Source: Lachnospiraceae bacterium
Lineage (GTDB): Bacteria > Bacillota > Clostridia > Lachnospirales > Lachnospiraceae
Direction: 5' to 3'
Assembly (NCBI GenBank): GCA_017399685.1
Contig: JAFQBM010000041.1
Span: forward strand, 1-64,000
Length of the DNA stretch: 64,000 nt
This document shows positions 17,429 to 26,518 of this stretch, in pieces. A program made the position numbers and the translations under genes. How positions within the stretch are numbered: the stretch's first letter is position 1; each line of letters opens with the position of its first letter. The notes beneath the pieces were generated by a model. The model was not told the DNA's origin. It saw nothing but the letters and a program-made list of their open reading frames with translations, and searched no databases.

Positions 17429-18516
17429 ATTTGCTCCTTTCTTCCGAAGGTAATCAGAAATCCTGTAGTTTTTAAAAATGCCTTCTTTTCATTCATGATT
17501 TTTTCTTTCATTTGTCCCCAGTTTGAGGTAAGCTGCTCCGCTTCTTCTCTTGTTAATCCACGATTCATCAGCACTTCTACTGCTATTTTATCCCCTTCCG
17601 TATTATCTTTTTTCCATCCTTTTTCAGATACAAATGCCCCTTGCAGTCTGTCATATTCCTCTTTATTATCCGGATTAGCAAATTTTACTTTATCCTGAAC
17701 CCGGACTTCAATGTTCTTTATTCCTAAATCCTTCAAGAGAAAAGGAAGTCGTATTCCCACGGCATAATCTCTATCACTTTTTTCTAATTCAGTGGTCCAA
17801 TACTTTCTCTGTATCTCCGTCATGAGAATGGAGGAATAATCCAGTCCTTCTATGTATATTCCTGCATGATCCAATTCTCTGTTTACCTCAATACAAACCA
17901 TCATTCCTCCTGTTTTTAAGGAACCAATCATGTTTTCTAATGCTTTCTTAGGTTTGGATAATTCTCTTAAAAATGCCTGACAGACAACCATATCATATTT
18001 TTCTTTTTTCTGATAATCATAAGCATCTTTACATATAAACTTAATCGGGTATTTTGCATCCTGAATCATAACCTCGCTGATATCAATGCCTGTATAGGTA
18101 CTTCCTTCTGGTAAAAAAGGCATCGTCAGTCCTGCTAAATATCCATTTCCACATCCAAAGTCAAGCACATCTACTTTCTTTTCTATTTTCCAGACCTTCT
18201 GAATCAGAAATTCCATATAATCCTGATTCCATAATTCGTACCTTGAACTATGAATATAATGTAATTTATCCTCCCAATATTCATCTGTTTCTGTCATTCT
18301 GGAAAAATAATCCTGTTTCAATGGCTGTAATCCAAGAATTTGGTCCGTAGTTACACCAAAAAATTTTGCCAGGGCTATAACATATTTTACATCCGGTACT
18401 GCCGTTCCTGTTTCCCATTTGCTAATAGTTTGAAACGAACAGCCGATGACTTCTGCTAAATAACTCTGCGTGATTCCTCTGGACTTACGAAGTTCAAAAA
18501 GATTAAGTGATATCAA
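17425..18516 (-). CDS. XRE-type HTH / SAM-methyltransferase fusion
   Basis: A 363-residue protein. Residues 1-60 form a lambda-repressor-like helix-turn-helix (RGITQSYLAEVIGCSFQTIS). Residues 105-230 form a class I methyltransferase with the SAM loop VLDFGCGNGYLAG. The C-terminal tail contains a GLTREEAEQL helix. Such fusions are common in Lachnospiraceae and may be regulators sensing or modifying a small molecule. The first 36 codons and the 5' region lie in a 315-bp sequence that is repeated at 29567-29880. It overlaps the epimerase gene by 4 bp. Confidence 0.85.
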   Translation of the reverse strand: MISLNLFELRKSRGITQSYLAEVIGCSFQTISKWETGTAVPDVKYVIALAKFFGVTTDQILGLQPLKQDYFSRMTETDEYWEDKLHYIHSSRYELWNQDYMEFLIQKVWKIEKKVDVLDFGCGNGYLAGLTMPFLPEGSTYTGIDISEVMIQDAKYPIKFICKDAYDYQKKEKYDMVVCQAFLRELSKPKKALENMIGSLKTGGMMVCIEVNRELDHAGIYIEGLDYSSILMTEIQRKYWTTELEKSDRDYAVGIRLPFLLKDLGIKNIEVRVQDKVKFANPDNKEEYDRLQGAFVSEKGWKKDNTEGDKIAVEVLMNRGLTREEAEQLTSNWGQMKEKIMNEKKAFLKTTGFLITFGRKEQI

Positions 18517-18724
18517 AGCAATTCACCCCCCTGTCATGATACTAGCATATTATCAATTCAATTTACATCAATTTGGATTCGAAATTATTCTCTTCTTAAG
18601 GGAAATAGTCCACCTTAAGTTCGTCAATTATCTCTGGCATATCCGTCATCGGATTACATTCCGCTGATACACACTTAACTCCCATGCCTCATAATGCTTT
18701 TTCAGACGTTTTACATTTCTCATT
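18410..18724. repeat. direct repeat, left copy (315 bp)
   Basis: This segment is nearly identical, in the same orientation, to 29567-29880. It covers the first 36 codons of the XRE gene, its upstream region, and the last 25 codons of a second minus-strand frame (ending QRNVIR). Identity stops abruptly after TTTCTCATT. The two copies bound the bacteriocin island, and recombination between them would delete about 11.2 kb. Confidence 0.9.
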
Positions 18725-18756
18725 CTGTGTTTCAATCTTTTCCTTAATGCCGGAAA

Positions 18757-19241
18757 TCATTACTGCCAATCGGTGTACACGCATTTAATCACTACGATGT
18801 GGTAAATAAAATCATTGATGAGAATATGCCTGTCCGTGAAGTCTATGACATTAACTCCGTGCAGGACTGGTTCCGCTATGATTTATGTACCTTGCAAAGA
18901 GAAATGTACTGTATAAGCAGTGCAAGAACTGTGGCAGATTCTTCATTCCTTCTGGCAGATCTGACAGCGAATACTGTGAGCGTATTGATACTGCCAGTGG
19001 CAAAACCTGCAAGGAAGTCGGTACCATCAACACCTTCGCAAAAAAGCACAAAAATGATGAAATCCATCAGGCGTACACAAAAGCATACCGCCGGATGGAC
19101 TCCCGAAAACGTACTATGTATATTTCCAAGAAGGAATTTACCGCATGGAGCAAAACTGCCCGTGAAAAGCGTAAATTGTGCGAAGAAGGACAGATTACCC
19201 TTGATGAGTTTCTAGCTTGGTTGGATGAGAGTAAGTGCTGA
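18757..19241 (+). pseudogene. DUF6076-type gene remnant
   Basis: The 3' part of a gene that is usually several hundred codons long. The conserved zinc-finger-like CKNCGRFFIP...YC...TC pattern and the WSKTAREKR...FLAWLDE tail are intact from ATG 18885. Upstream, residues HAFNHYDVVNKIIDEN continue in another frame, and the two are joined only by a one-base shift near 18883. The 5' end is lost at the boundary of the direct repeat. Both truncation and frameshift mark it as a relic of an earlier mobile element. Confidence 0.65.
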
Positions 19242-19282
19242 TAAGGCACTTACTCTCATCTCTTTATACATAATATGAATAG

Positions 19283-20935
19283 CTAATCCAATAAATCAAT
19301 TTTTTCCAAAAGATAAGTCAATACTTTTTTCTCGCCTACGACTATTTTTGCCTGACAAGCCATACCATTCATAAGAGTTGCCTCCTCACCATCTTTTCCT
19401 TTTAAAGTCATATTTTCACACTTAACTCTCACCACATAGTAGGCATATCCTGTACTTTGATCAACTGAAATGTCCTTAGCTATATTATCTACAACTCCTT
19501 CAAAGTATCCGTATTCACTGGATGGATAGGCGGCAACTTCGAACTTTACCTCTTGTCCTTCTTTCACTTTGGCTATATCCGTATTTTCTACGTAAATCTC
19601 TGCATAATACTTTGACTGTGTTTCAGGATATATGGTTCCAATAGCAGTTCCCTCCTGCACGAAGCTTCCAGTTTTCAATTCTTGTGAAATATAAAAATAT
19701 CCAGACACATTTGCCTTTACGATACAATTATCATTCTGAATATCATAGCTCTTTAAATAGGCTTCGCATTCCTTTACCCTATCTTCATAAGTTAAAATTT
19801 CCGCTGCTATATTTCCTTTTTCTGTAAGAATTGCAACCGTTTCCTTTGCTTCATTATCTACACCATTCACCACATCTAACTGTAGTTTTGCAGACGTCAG
19901 ATTTGTTTCCAACGATAGAATTGTATCATCATATCCCGAAATCTGTTGTTCAATAGTTGTAATCTGTTGTAATTCTAGATTCATTAAGGCTTGCGTTTTT
20001 TCTTTTTGTACAGAATCCCGTGCAATAATCAAAGCATCTCTTTGTTTTATAAGTTCCTCCACATCAACAGTAACACCCACAGATTGTGTAATATTTATCT
20101 CATTTCCATTTGCTATATCATTACTGCTAACTGTTTCATCTCCGATTGTAGATTCATCTTCTTTTGAAGCCTCAGCTTTTTTTATCTGCTCATCATACTC
20201 GTCTATTTGCCTTTGGTAGCCATCTATCTGATTATCATATTGTAAGGCTGTGTAACTATAGGACGCAAGGTAACTACTCACCATACTATAATAAATACCT
20301 GCGTTTGAATCAAAAATATTATTCCGAGTCATAATACATTGTTTTACAGTGTTAAGTTTTTCAATCTTTTCATTATATTTCGCAATGGTTTCTGATATGG
20401 AATCTACATTGCCCTGATACAACGTAACCTGTCCGGCTGTATCACTCTCGCTTAAGTTTACATTTGCGTATAACAATTCCCTTCTATTTATAAACTCATC
20501 ATAATATGCATTGTTCGCTAATTTTTCTAATTCTGTTTTATCTCCATCGAGACTTTTTTCGTATGCCGATAAGATTTCAAGCCGAGAATTTGCAGCTTCC
20601 AACTCATTTTGATAATGTAAAATCGTATCGGAAAGCTCGTCTATGGAAAGAACATAAAGAACATCACCTTCTGTTACATACTGCCCATTTTCTATATGAG
20701 TTTCCTTTACGCTCCCTGTGACACCACTGCTGATTTCATAAACAGCAGTGCTTCCTTTAAATATTCCGTTACTTTTTACTACAATATCCATCTTAAAGAA
20801 AGCCATCCATAAAACTGCAACTACCAATATAATTAATATAAGATATATGGTATATACCAAAAAGCGGTTTGGTTTCGATTCATAGACTTCAGTGCTGTCG
20901 CTCATATCCTTCATATCTACAATAATTGGTTTCAT
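19283..20935 (-). CDS. HlyD-family bacteriocin secretion accessory protein
   Basis: A 550-residue membrane-fusion-like protein. One transmembrane helix lies at about residues 27-48. Lipoyl-like half-motifs (GSVKETHIENGQYVTEGD and NVSGYFYISQELKTG) flank a very long coiled-coil hairpin (about residues 100-390). A beta-barrel with VVGEKKVLTYL closes the C-terminus. It works with the C39 ABC transporter, whose gene overlaps its start by 4 bp, to carry processed peptides across the envelope. Last gene of the bacteriocin transport unit. Confidence 0.88.
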   Translation of the reverse strand: MKPIIVDMKDMSDSTEVYESKPNRFLVYTIYLILIILVVAVLWMAFFKMDIVVKSNGIFKGSTAVYEISSGVTGSVKETHIENGQYVTEGDVLYVLSIDELSDTILHYQNELEAANSRLEILSAYEKSLDGDKTELEKLANNAYYDEFINRRELLYANVNLSESDTAGQVTLYQGNVDSISETIAKYNEKIEKLNTVKQCIMTRNNIFDSNAGIYYSMVSSYLASYSYTALQYDNQIDGYQRQIDEYDEQIKKAEASKEDESTIGDETVSSNDIANGNEINITQSVGVTVDVEELIKQRDALIIARDSVQKEKTQALMNLELQQITTIEQQISGYDDTILSLETNLTSAKLQLDVVNGVDNEAKETVAILTEKGNIAAEILTYEDRVKECEAYLKSYDIQNDNCIVKANVSGYFYISQELKTGSFVQEGTAIGTIYPETQSKYYAEIYVENTDIAKVKEGQEVKFEVAAYPSSEYGYFEGVVDNIAKDISVDQSTGYAYYVVRVKCENMTLKGKDGEEATLMNGMACQAKIVVGEKKVLTYLLEKIDLLD

Positions 20936-23151
20936 ACAGCATCACCGCCTTCCATTACGGTATTTTCTTCCAAAGATTGTTGTTTTACAAGATATGCATA
21001 TTTACCACCCAAAGCAACTAATTCCTTATGGGTTCCCTGTTCCACTATTTTTCCCTTATCCATAACATAAATCTTATCGCAGTTTTTTATAGTGCTTAAG
21101 CGGTGCGCAATAAATATTGTTGTCATATCTTTTGCAAACTCATGGATAGTTCTATCAAGCGCACGCTCTGTAATGGCATCCAGATTACTTGTCGCTTCAT
21201 CCAGTATCAGAATATCTGGTTTTTTTAGCATTGCTCTAGCAATGGCAAGCCGTTGTCTCTGTCCTCCGGAAAGATTGCTTCCATTCTCTTCCAGTCTGGT
21301 CTCATAACGAAACGGTAATTCATTTATAAAATCATGTGCTTGCGCCATCTTGGTGGCTTCTATGATATCATCCATGGTTGCATCATCCAATCCCAAAGTT
21401 AGGTTTTCAAAAATGGATCCGCTAAACAAAAAGGTTTCCTGTGGAATATATGCAATTCTTTCTCTTAATGTTTCCAGCTGAATATCTTCGATATTGTTAC
21501 CATTAATTAAAATGTCTCCTTTTTCCGACGCATATAGGTGTAGCAGTAGCTTGGAAAGCGTCGTCTTACCGGAACCACTTTCTCCTACAAATGCTATTTT
21601 TTGCCCCTTTTCTATTTTCAGGTTAATATCCTCAAGCACCAGTTTTCTGGTACCATAGCGGAAATTTAAGTTCTTAATCTCTATATTGCCTGCCAAGCTT
21701 GCAGGTGCAAGCTTATGACATTCTGCCTCTGTTTTTTCTGCTTCTAAATCCAATATTTCCCCTAATCTGTCTGCCGCAACCACAGCAGTTTGCACCTGAG
21801 GTTGCAAATTAATCAGATTCTTTACCGGGTCTAGGAAATACACAAGCAATGAATCAAAGGTAATCAATGCACCTATCGTCATTTCTCCGTTGATAACACT
21901 GACACCGCCTACCCAAAGAATTATAACTCCACCTATGAGTTCTAAAAAAATCTTGAGAGATGACTGCAGGTTACTCACCCATGTCAAGTTGAATATACTG
22001 CGAAGCAAGCGAACAAATTTAATCTCAGTCTCTCTATTAGCCTTTCTTTCTGCATTATATGCTTTTATGGTCTGAATACCATTTAAAGATTCCACCATAT
22101 AAGAAGTAAGCTGGGCATTGTCCTCCATCTGCTTATGATTCAGTTTTTCATACCACTTGTTAAAGCATATAACAATAATAAGGTATAGCACTACAATGAT
22201 TACAGCAATACCAAACAGCTTTGCATTCTGCAAATACAGAATAATTGCGCCTGCTACTGCCATCAATGTATCGATCATAATGGTAAGTGTTGCACCTGAA
22301 ATGGCATCCCTTACTTTTCCGGCATCATTAAATCTTGAAATTATTTCTCCCACTTTTCTTGTTCCAAAGAAATTCATTGGAAGTTCCATTACATGTCGAT
22401 AATATCCCAGCAATAGCGCAACATCCAATTTCTGACTAAGGTACAACAAAAGATGTGACCTGAATGCATTTAGAATCACCTTAAATACATTTAAAAGGAT
22501 AACTCCTATGGATAAAGTGAGCAGTGTTTTCTGTAATCCGTTTGGAAGTACACTATCAATTAATTCTTTAAAGTAAAATGCTCCTACGACGCCACAAACT
22601 GTATATACTAATGATGCCACAAAGATATGTAAAAGCAACTTTTTCTGTGGTAATAGCAAATTAAAAAAGCGACTGAACAATCCTTTTGTTTCATCGCCCT
22701 TCTTAAATGTTTCATTTTTTACCAATAAAATCAAGACGCCACTCCACTGATACTTGGGTGACTTTCCCTCCTCATGGACTTCTCCAAAAAATTCTTCTGG
22801 TTTAAGTTTTACAATTCCAACTCCTGGGTCAGCTATAATTACCTGCTTTTTTGAAATTTTATGAATAACCACATAGTGTAATAAATTACCATCTACTATA
22901 GCATGCGCGATGCATGGCAATGGGAATTCAGAAAAGAAAGCTTCCTTGTCACCTTTCACACCCTTGGCACTAAACCCCAGCTGCTCTGCGGCTTTAATCA
23001 CACCATAAGCATTTGTTCCCTGTTTATCTGTTCCTGCGACTTCACGTATTTTAGTAATACCTATCTTATAGCCATTCTGTTTACAGATAGTTGCAAGACA
23101 AGCAGCACCACAATCTGTGATGTCGTGTTGTTTTATGCAGTAGTACTTCAT
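20932..23151 (-). CDS. C39-peptidase-containing ABC bacteriocin transporter
   Basis: A 739-residue PCAT. The N-terminal C39 peptidase has the catalytic Cys14 (DITDCGAACL), a His near residue 92 (HYVVIH) and the following Asp (ADPG). It cleaves after double-glycine leaders. Six transmembrane helices span about residues 165-440. The nucleotide-binding domain has GESGSGKTT, LSGGQRQRLAIARA and LILDEATSNLD. It probably matures and exports the two precursors at 26008 and 26231. The start ATG 23151 is immediately upstream of the MKYYCIKQHD conserved start; the ribosome binding site is AAAGGAA. Confidence 0.95.
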   Translation of the reverse strand: MKYYCIKQHDITDCGAACLATICKQNGYKIGITKIREVAGTDKQGTNAYGVIKAAEQLGFSAKGVKGDKEAFFSEFPLPCIAHAIVDGNLLHYVVIHKISKKQVIIADPGVGIVKLKPEEFFGEVHEEGKSPKYQWSGVLILLVKNETFKKGDETKGLFSRFFNLLLPQKKLLLHIFVASLVYTVCGVVGAFYFKELIDSVLPNGLQKTLLTLSIGVILLNVFKVILNAFRSHLLLYLSQKLDVALLLGYYRHVMELPMNFFGTRKVGEIISRFNDAGKVRDAISGATLTIMIDTLMAVAGAIILYLQNAKLFGIAVIIVVLYLIIVICFNKWYEKLNHKQMEDNAQLTSYMVESLNGIQTIKAYNAERKANRETEIKFVRLLRSIFNLTWVSNLQSSLKIFLELIGGVIILWVGGVSVINGEMTIGALITFDSLLVYFLDPVKNLINLQPQVQTAVVAADRLGEILDLEAEKTEAECHKLAPASLAGNIEIKNLNFRYGTRKLVLEDINLKIEKGQKIAFVGESGSGKTTLSKLLLHLYASEKGDILINGNNIEDIQLETLRERIAYIPQETFLFSGSIFENLTLGLDDATMDDIIEATKMAQAHDFINELPFRYETRLEENGSNLSGGQRQRLAIARAMLKKPDILILDEATSNLDAITERALDRTIHEFAKDMTTIFIAHRLSTIKNCDKIYVMDKGKIVEQGTHKELVALGGKYAYLVKQQSLEENTVMEGGDAV

Positions 23152-23353
23152 GTTTTAACTTTCCTTTCAAATCATAATATATTGTACCTAAATCCGTGAA
23201 ACTGGATTCAAAATTTATGGAATATTGCATTTTACTTTCAAAATTAAATTGATTTTTATAAAACTGACCTGCTTCATTCCTTAGTTCGCATTTTTTATTG
23301 ATAACGAATCTGCTTTTTTTTAATGAGTGCACTTAATAATGCACCTTACAAAT

Positions 23354-23509
23354 TCACATTTTTAATCTGACTCTGCAAGCGCTTGTTGTCAACATTTTAG
23401 TTATTACACTTTTTATAAAGTCACTCTTACAAAGCATCTGTCCTACTAAAGATACTCCGGCAGGAGTAATTAAGCGAACATCTGAAAATTCAATAATTAT
23501 TTTTTTCAT
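23354..23509 (-). pseudogene. IS1380-type transposase, 5' remnant
   Basis: A 51-codon frame starts at ATG 23509 after AAGGTG. Its first 31 residues (IIIEFSDVRLITPAGVSLVG and following) read like the N-terminus of IS1380-family transposases of Clostridia. The rest diverges and ends in a stop. The remaining roughly 400 codons are absent. It sits between the immunity ABC genes and the transporter gene, so the insertion and later deletion happened inside the cluster. Confidence 0.6.
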
Positions 23510-23595
23510 ATGTTTTCACCTTGTAAATCTATAGTTCTATTTTACTACAGGTAAACATAAAGACAGCAAAAATGAAAAAAGTCAAGTTTTTTCTT

Positions 23596-23646
23596 TCAAC
23601 CAATAGGCGAATTAAAATATGGTAGCTCCTCAATCTGCGATATCAT
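23596..23646 (-). CDS. possible 16-residue peptide
   Basis: ATG 23646 starts two bases from the stop of the upstream permease gene, with GAGGAAG at good spacing, and encodes MISQIEELPYFNSPIG. It may be a real short peptide, the truncated start of a lost gene, or chance. No family recognised. Confidence 0.2.
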   Translation of the reverse strand: MISQIEELPYFNSPIG

Positions 23647-23647
23647 G

Positions 23648-24343
23648 CTAAACTTCCTCAATCTTTTTATCTACTATTTTCCTAGTTGTAAATTTACAGA
23701 GCACAAAATTTAAAAGGATCCCTATAACGAAACAAAAAATTACAACCACACTCTGTTTCACTCTTATATCAACACCAAAGAAATTGATTTTACCTACTAT
23801 TATTACATATGCATATGTAAATGTAATAGCTATCATAATTATATATAACAACACTTTATACCGAAGTTTATTATATAAAAAAGAAATCATATTATCTATT
23901 CCTGAATTAATCAAAATAACAAAGCCACCGACAAGTATCCCATAATAAAACTCTATCGACATACTTACTTTATTAATTTGTAAAACATATGTAATTACGC
24001 AAAATACTATCAATATATCTAAAGATAAAAATATCATATCGTTCAAATATTTTGCCACAACAGAGCTTTTTGAACCTTTGGAAATAGTTTGCAAATACCC
24101 CTTCCAATTTTGAGTATTATTGATTTGATAAAATTTATTTGTAAAGATTGCAATTAAATATACAACAATAAAACCGTAAATATTTGCTGACATCTGTAAT
24201 TCTTTTAAACCTTCATTTAAAAAATCTCTCGTCAAATATCTAATTAACATTGAACTTATAACAATACATACCACAATGTAACGCTTATTTAAATATACGT
24301 TTTGTAGCAGTAATCCTCTAATTTTCTTTTGCAATGAAAACAC
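23648..24343 (-). CDS. ABC-2-like permease, bacteriocin immunity/export set
   Basis: A 231-residue membrane protein with about six hydrophobic segments and no soluble domain. It overlaps the preceding permease gene by 26 bp and lies third in an ATPase-permease-permease set directly after the two precursor genes. The likely role is self-immunity or extrusion of the bacteriocin from the membrane, as in BcrAB- or LanFEG-type sets. AT content is higher than that of the flanking chromosomal genes. No specific family was recognised from motifs. Confidence 0.65.
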   Translation of the reverse strand: MFSLQKKIRGLLLQNVYLNKRYIVVCIVISSMLIRYLTRDFLNEGLKELQMSANIYGFIVVYLIAIFTNKFYQINNTQNWKGYLQTISKGSKSSVVAKYLNDMIFLSLDILIVFCVITYVLQINKVSMSIEFYYGILVGGFVILINSGIDNMISFLYNKLRYKVLLYIIMIAITFTYAYVIIVGKINFFGVDIRVKQSVVVIFCFVIGILLNFVLCKFTTRKIVDKKIEEV

Positions 24344-25001
24344 CTCTCTTCATAATATGAACTGTGGTCTTCAAAAGCATTAATGGTAAAATAAAAAATA
24401 CCACCATAAGAGCAGTCTTTATCCAAACACTTTCTATAAACCCAAAAATTTTGATAACTATCATAGAAATTGCAGCTGCTAAAACATTAATTATTAAAGA
24501 TGTTAATGATTTATCCTTAATAAATGAAGACAATAGCATAGATAAACTCAAATAAATATTTAGGAACATAGATATCACACAAAATAAATTTATATTCGTA
24601 AATATTATGCTCTCTGGCAGACCTTCTAAGCTCATAAAAGTCCTACAAATATCATAACTAAATATAACACAAAAAGATATTTTTAAAAATGCAATCTCAT
24701 TAATAACTACAATTGTAGCTAAAATATTCCGTACTCCATTTCTAACTCCTGCACAAAACATCAAGAATCCATCTTCCCTTAATTTATAAAACAATACTAA
24801 ATACCAGGAAAAATTAGTTACAAACAGAACTAATACAGCAACCATATATATAATAAAAACATACAATATATAGTTTTCATCCATTGCTCTAATTACAGGA
24901 TTAATAGTGAGCATAAGCACCAAAACTACTAAATCAATAATTGTACTAATAAAAAATTTTTTCTTTTCAACCTCGCACAAGTATAAAAAGCACCCTCTCA
25001 T
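24318..25001 (-). CDS. ABC-2-like permease, bacteriocin immunity/export set
   Basis: A 227-residue membrane protein with six predicted helices, overlapping the ATPase gene by 4 bp and the next permease gene by 26 bp. It has no recognisable catalytic motif. The translational coupling says the three proteins act as one ABC complex. Position after the peptide genes makes immunity the best guess. Confidence 0.65.
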   Translation of the reverse strand: MRGCFLYLCEVEKKKFFISTIIDLVVLVLMLTINPVIRAMDENYILYVFIIYMVAVLVLFVTNFSWYLVLFYKLREDGFLMFCAGVRNGVRNILATIVVINEIAFLKISFCVIFSYDICRTFMSLEGLPESIIFTNINLFCVISMFLNIYLSLSMLLSSFIKDKSLTSLIINVLAAAISMIVIKIFGFIESVWIKTALMVVFFILPLMLLKTTVHIMKRGVFIAKEN

Positions 25002-25870
25002 AAAATATTCCTCTCGTCATTACATAGTGCAGCTACAATATCTTCTAACGTTGGAACAGACAAAAATTCCGAATATTCATCTACAAAATTATCCTCTATA
25101 ATAATAAGTGCCTCACTCTTGTTTTTGTCCTCATACAATTGAAATACATTATCTTGATTCAACAACGATAGTTTTTTCGAATCTCCTTTATATAACATAT
25201 ATTTTTCTAATAAACCATCCACCTTGTCATCAACAACAACTTCACCATCTTTGATCAATATAACTCTATCTGCAAAATTTTCCACATCGCCCGTTATATG
25301 TGTAGAAAATATAATAGCCGCATTTTCCCTTTCTATATACTGTTCCAAAACATGCTTGAATTCTCTCCTAAACACAGGATCTAGTCCACTTGTTGGTTCA
25401 TCCATGACAAGAACTTTAGCTTTATGAGATAATGAAACAGCCAAAGACACCTTTACCTTCATTCCCTTTGAAAATTTTGAAAAACTTTTCTTTAAAGGTA
25501 TTTTAAAGCATTCTACATAGTCCATAAAAATCTTTGAATCCCAATTTTTATACAAATGTGACATTATGTTATTAAGTTTAACTATATTCAAATTCTGATT
25601 AAAGCAAAACTCATCAAACACAACACCTATATACTCCTTATAACTATCATTCGAACCACCAACGGTTTGTCCTAGTATATTTATTTTACCATCATAATTT
25701 ATTATATCTAAAATACACTTTAGTATTGTACTTTTACCATTTCCATTTCTTCCAAGCAGTGCTACTTTTTCTCCCTCTAAAATGGAAAATTCCACATTTC
25801 TCAAACTAAAATCCGAATATTTTTTCTCAATAATATCTACATTCAACACTTCATCTCTTACTTGCTGCAT
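24998..25870 (-). CDS. ABC transporter ATP-binding protein, immunity set
   Basis: A 290-residue nucleotide-binding protein with Walker A LLGRNGNGKST, a degenerate signature FSKGMKVKVSLA, Walker B VLVMDEPTSGLD and FSTHITGDVE. It is of the BcrA/EcsA-like class with a C-terminal extension. The start is ATG 25870 (MQQVRDE) after AAAGGATGG; a longer start at 25900 lacks this. It follows the second precursor gene after a 137-bp gap containing a 13-bp inverted repeat, which may set the ratio of peptide to immunity transcripts. Confidence 0.85.
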   Translation of the reverse strand: MQQVRDEVLNVDIIEKKYSDFSLRNVEFSILEGEKVALLGRNGNGKSTILKCILDIINYDGKINILGQTVGGSNDSYKEYIGVVFDEFCFNQNLNIVKLNNIMSHLYKNWDSKIFMDYVECFKIPLKKSFSKFSKGMKVKVSLAVSLSHKAKVLVMDEPTSGLDPVFRREFKHVLEQYIERENAAIIFSTHITGDVENFADRVILIKDGEVVVDDKVDGLLEKYMLYKGDSKKLSLLNQDNVFQLYEDKNKSEALIIIEDNFVDEYSEFLSVPTLEDIVAALCNDERNIL

Positions 25871-25914
25871 CTTAACCATCCTTTTTTGCTCACACAACAC
25901 ACATTATATTCTTA

Positions 25915-25981
25915 ATTAACCGAAGTATACTATCCTAACAATTCCTTAATCAAAAAATCTCAGGAAGCTACTTCGGTTAAT
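25915..25981 (-). terminator. inverted repeat between precursor and immunity genes
   Basis: ATTAACCGAAGTA and its exact complement TACTTCGGTTAAT form a 13-bp perfect stem with a 41-base loop. It lies between the second precursor gene and the ATPase gene. There is no T run, so it may be a processing or partial-termination element rather than a strong terminator. Confidence 0.5.
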
Positions 25982-26007
25982 ATATCAGATATATATTACA
26001 TGATTAT

Positions 26008-26214
26008 CTATGCTTCTCTATTCATTGAATATAGATAAGATGCAGCTGCGAATCCTGCTGCATAGCCCGCACCTACTGGGCTACAAACCAATGCAACAGT
26101 TCCCACACAAACGCCTATATCACCAAGCCACGTATACCAAGGTTTTCCACCATCAATGATTTCTAATTCCTGTGCATCAATATCGCACAACATTTCATTA
26201 TCTAAAAAACTCAT
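26008..26214 (-). CDS. double-glycine-leader bacteriocin precursor, peptide B
   Basis: A 68-residue precursor. A 23-residue leader (MSFLDNEMLCDIDAQELEII then DGG) ends in Gly-Gly. The predicted 45-residue mature peptide begins KPWYTWLGDIG and is rich in Gly, Ala and Val, with two Cys (positions 13 and 21 of the core) and a GAGYAAGFAAA stretch with small-residue GxxxG/AxxxA helix-packing spacing. The start ATG 26214 follows GGAGGTG. It lies 16 bp after peptide A, which shares the W-Y-x-W-L-G-D-I-G core start, suggesting a two-peptide class II bacteriocin. It would be cleaved and exported by the C39 transporter. No known bacteriocin was recognised. Confidence 0.82.
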   Translation of the reverse strand: MSFLDNEMLCDIDAQELEIIDGGKPWYTWLGDIGVCVGTVALVCSPVGAGYAAGFAAASYLYSMNREA

Positions 26215-26230
26215 AAATACACCTCCACAA

Positions 26231-26419
26231 TTAATTTACGCAAACCCAAAAAGCAGCACCAGCTGTAGCCGCTATAGTCCAACCTACAGGTCCAGAAGTC
26301 ACGGTCAAAAAAGCAGCCGCTCCTGCACACGTAGCTCCTCCTATATCGCCAAGCCACTCATACCAAGCTTTTCCACCATCAACATTCACTAAATCATTTT
26401 GTGATAATTCTACTAACAT
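26231..26419 (-). CDS. double-glycine-leader bacteriocin precursor, peptide A
   Basis: A 62-residue precursor. The 16-residue leader MLVELSQNDLVNVDGG matches the double-glycine class (hydrophobics at -4, -7, -12). The 46-residue predicted core begins KAWYEWLGDIGG, is Gly/Ala-rich, and carries two Cys (core positions 15 and 44) and three further Trp/Phe near its end. The start ATG 26419 follows AAAAGGAG. It is first of the pair, with a large inverted repeat upstream at 26458-26507. The alternative, a quorum-sensing pheromone, is less likely because of the length and paired organisation. Confidence 0.82.
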   Translation of the reverse strand: MLVELSQNDLVNVDGGKAWYEWLGDIGGATCAGAAAFLTVTSGPVGWTIAATAGAAFWVCVN

Positions 26420-26457
26420 TTTAGCATCTCCTTTTCAAAATAAATATTTTATCTTTA

Positions 26458-26507
26458 CACTCATTCAGAAAAGTGATATACTCATCCTAGGTACTTTTCT
26501 ATGAGTG
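26458..26507. promoter_or_regulatory. imperfect inverted repeat upstream of bacteriocin genes
   Basis: CACTCAT-(TC)-AGAAAAGT pairs with ACTTTTCT-ATGAGTG, a 15-bp stem with a two-base bulge and an 18-base loop. It lies 40-90 bp upstream of the first precursor, where the promoter or 5' leader must be. It may be an operator or a leader hairpin. No convincing -35/-10 pair could be fixed around it. Confidence 0.5.
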
Positions 26508-26518
26508 CTCAACCTTTG

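Noticed and set aside
23081-23332. 83-codon frame overlapping the start of the C39 transporter gene
   Set aside because: It lacks a ribosome binding site, its last 23 codons overlap the strongly supported transporter gene in another frame, and the sequence shows no family features.
26008-26419. Lanthipeptide or sactipeptide precursors
   Set aside because: No LanM/LanBC or radical-SAM gene is in the cluster, and Cys/Ser/Thr distribution is sparse; unmodified class II peptides fit better.
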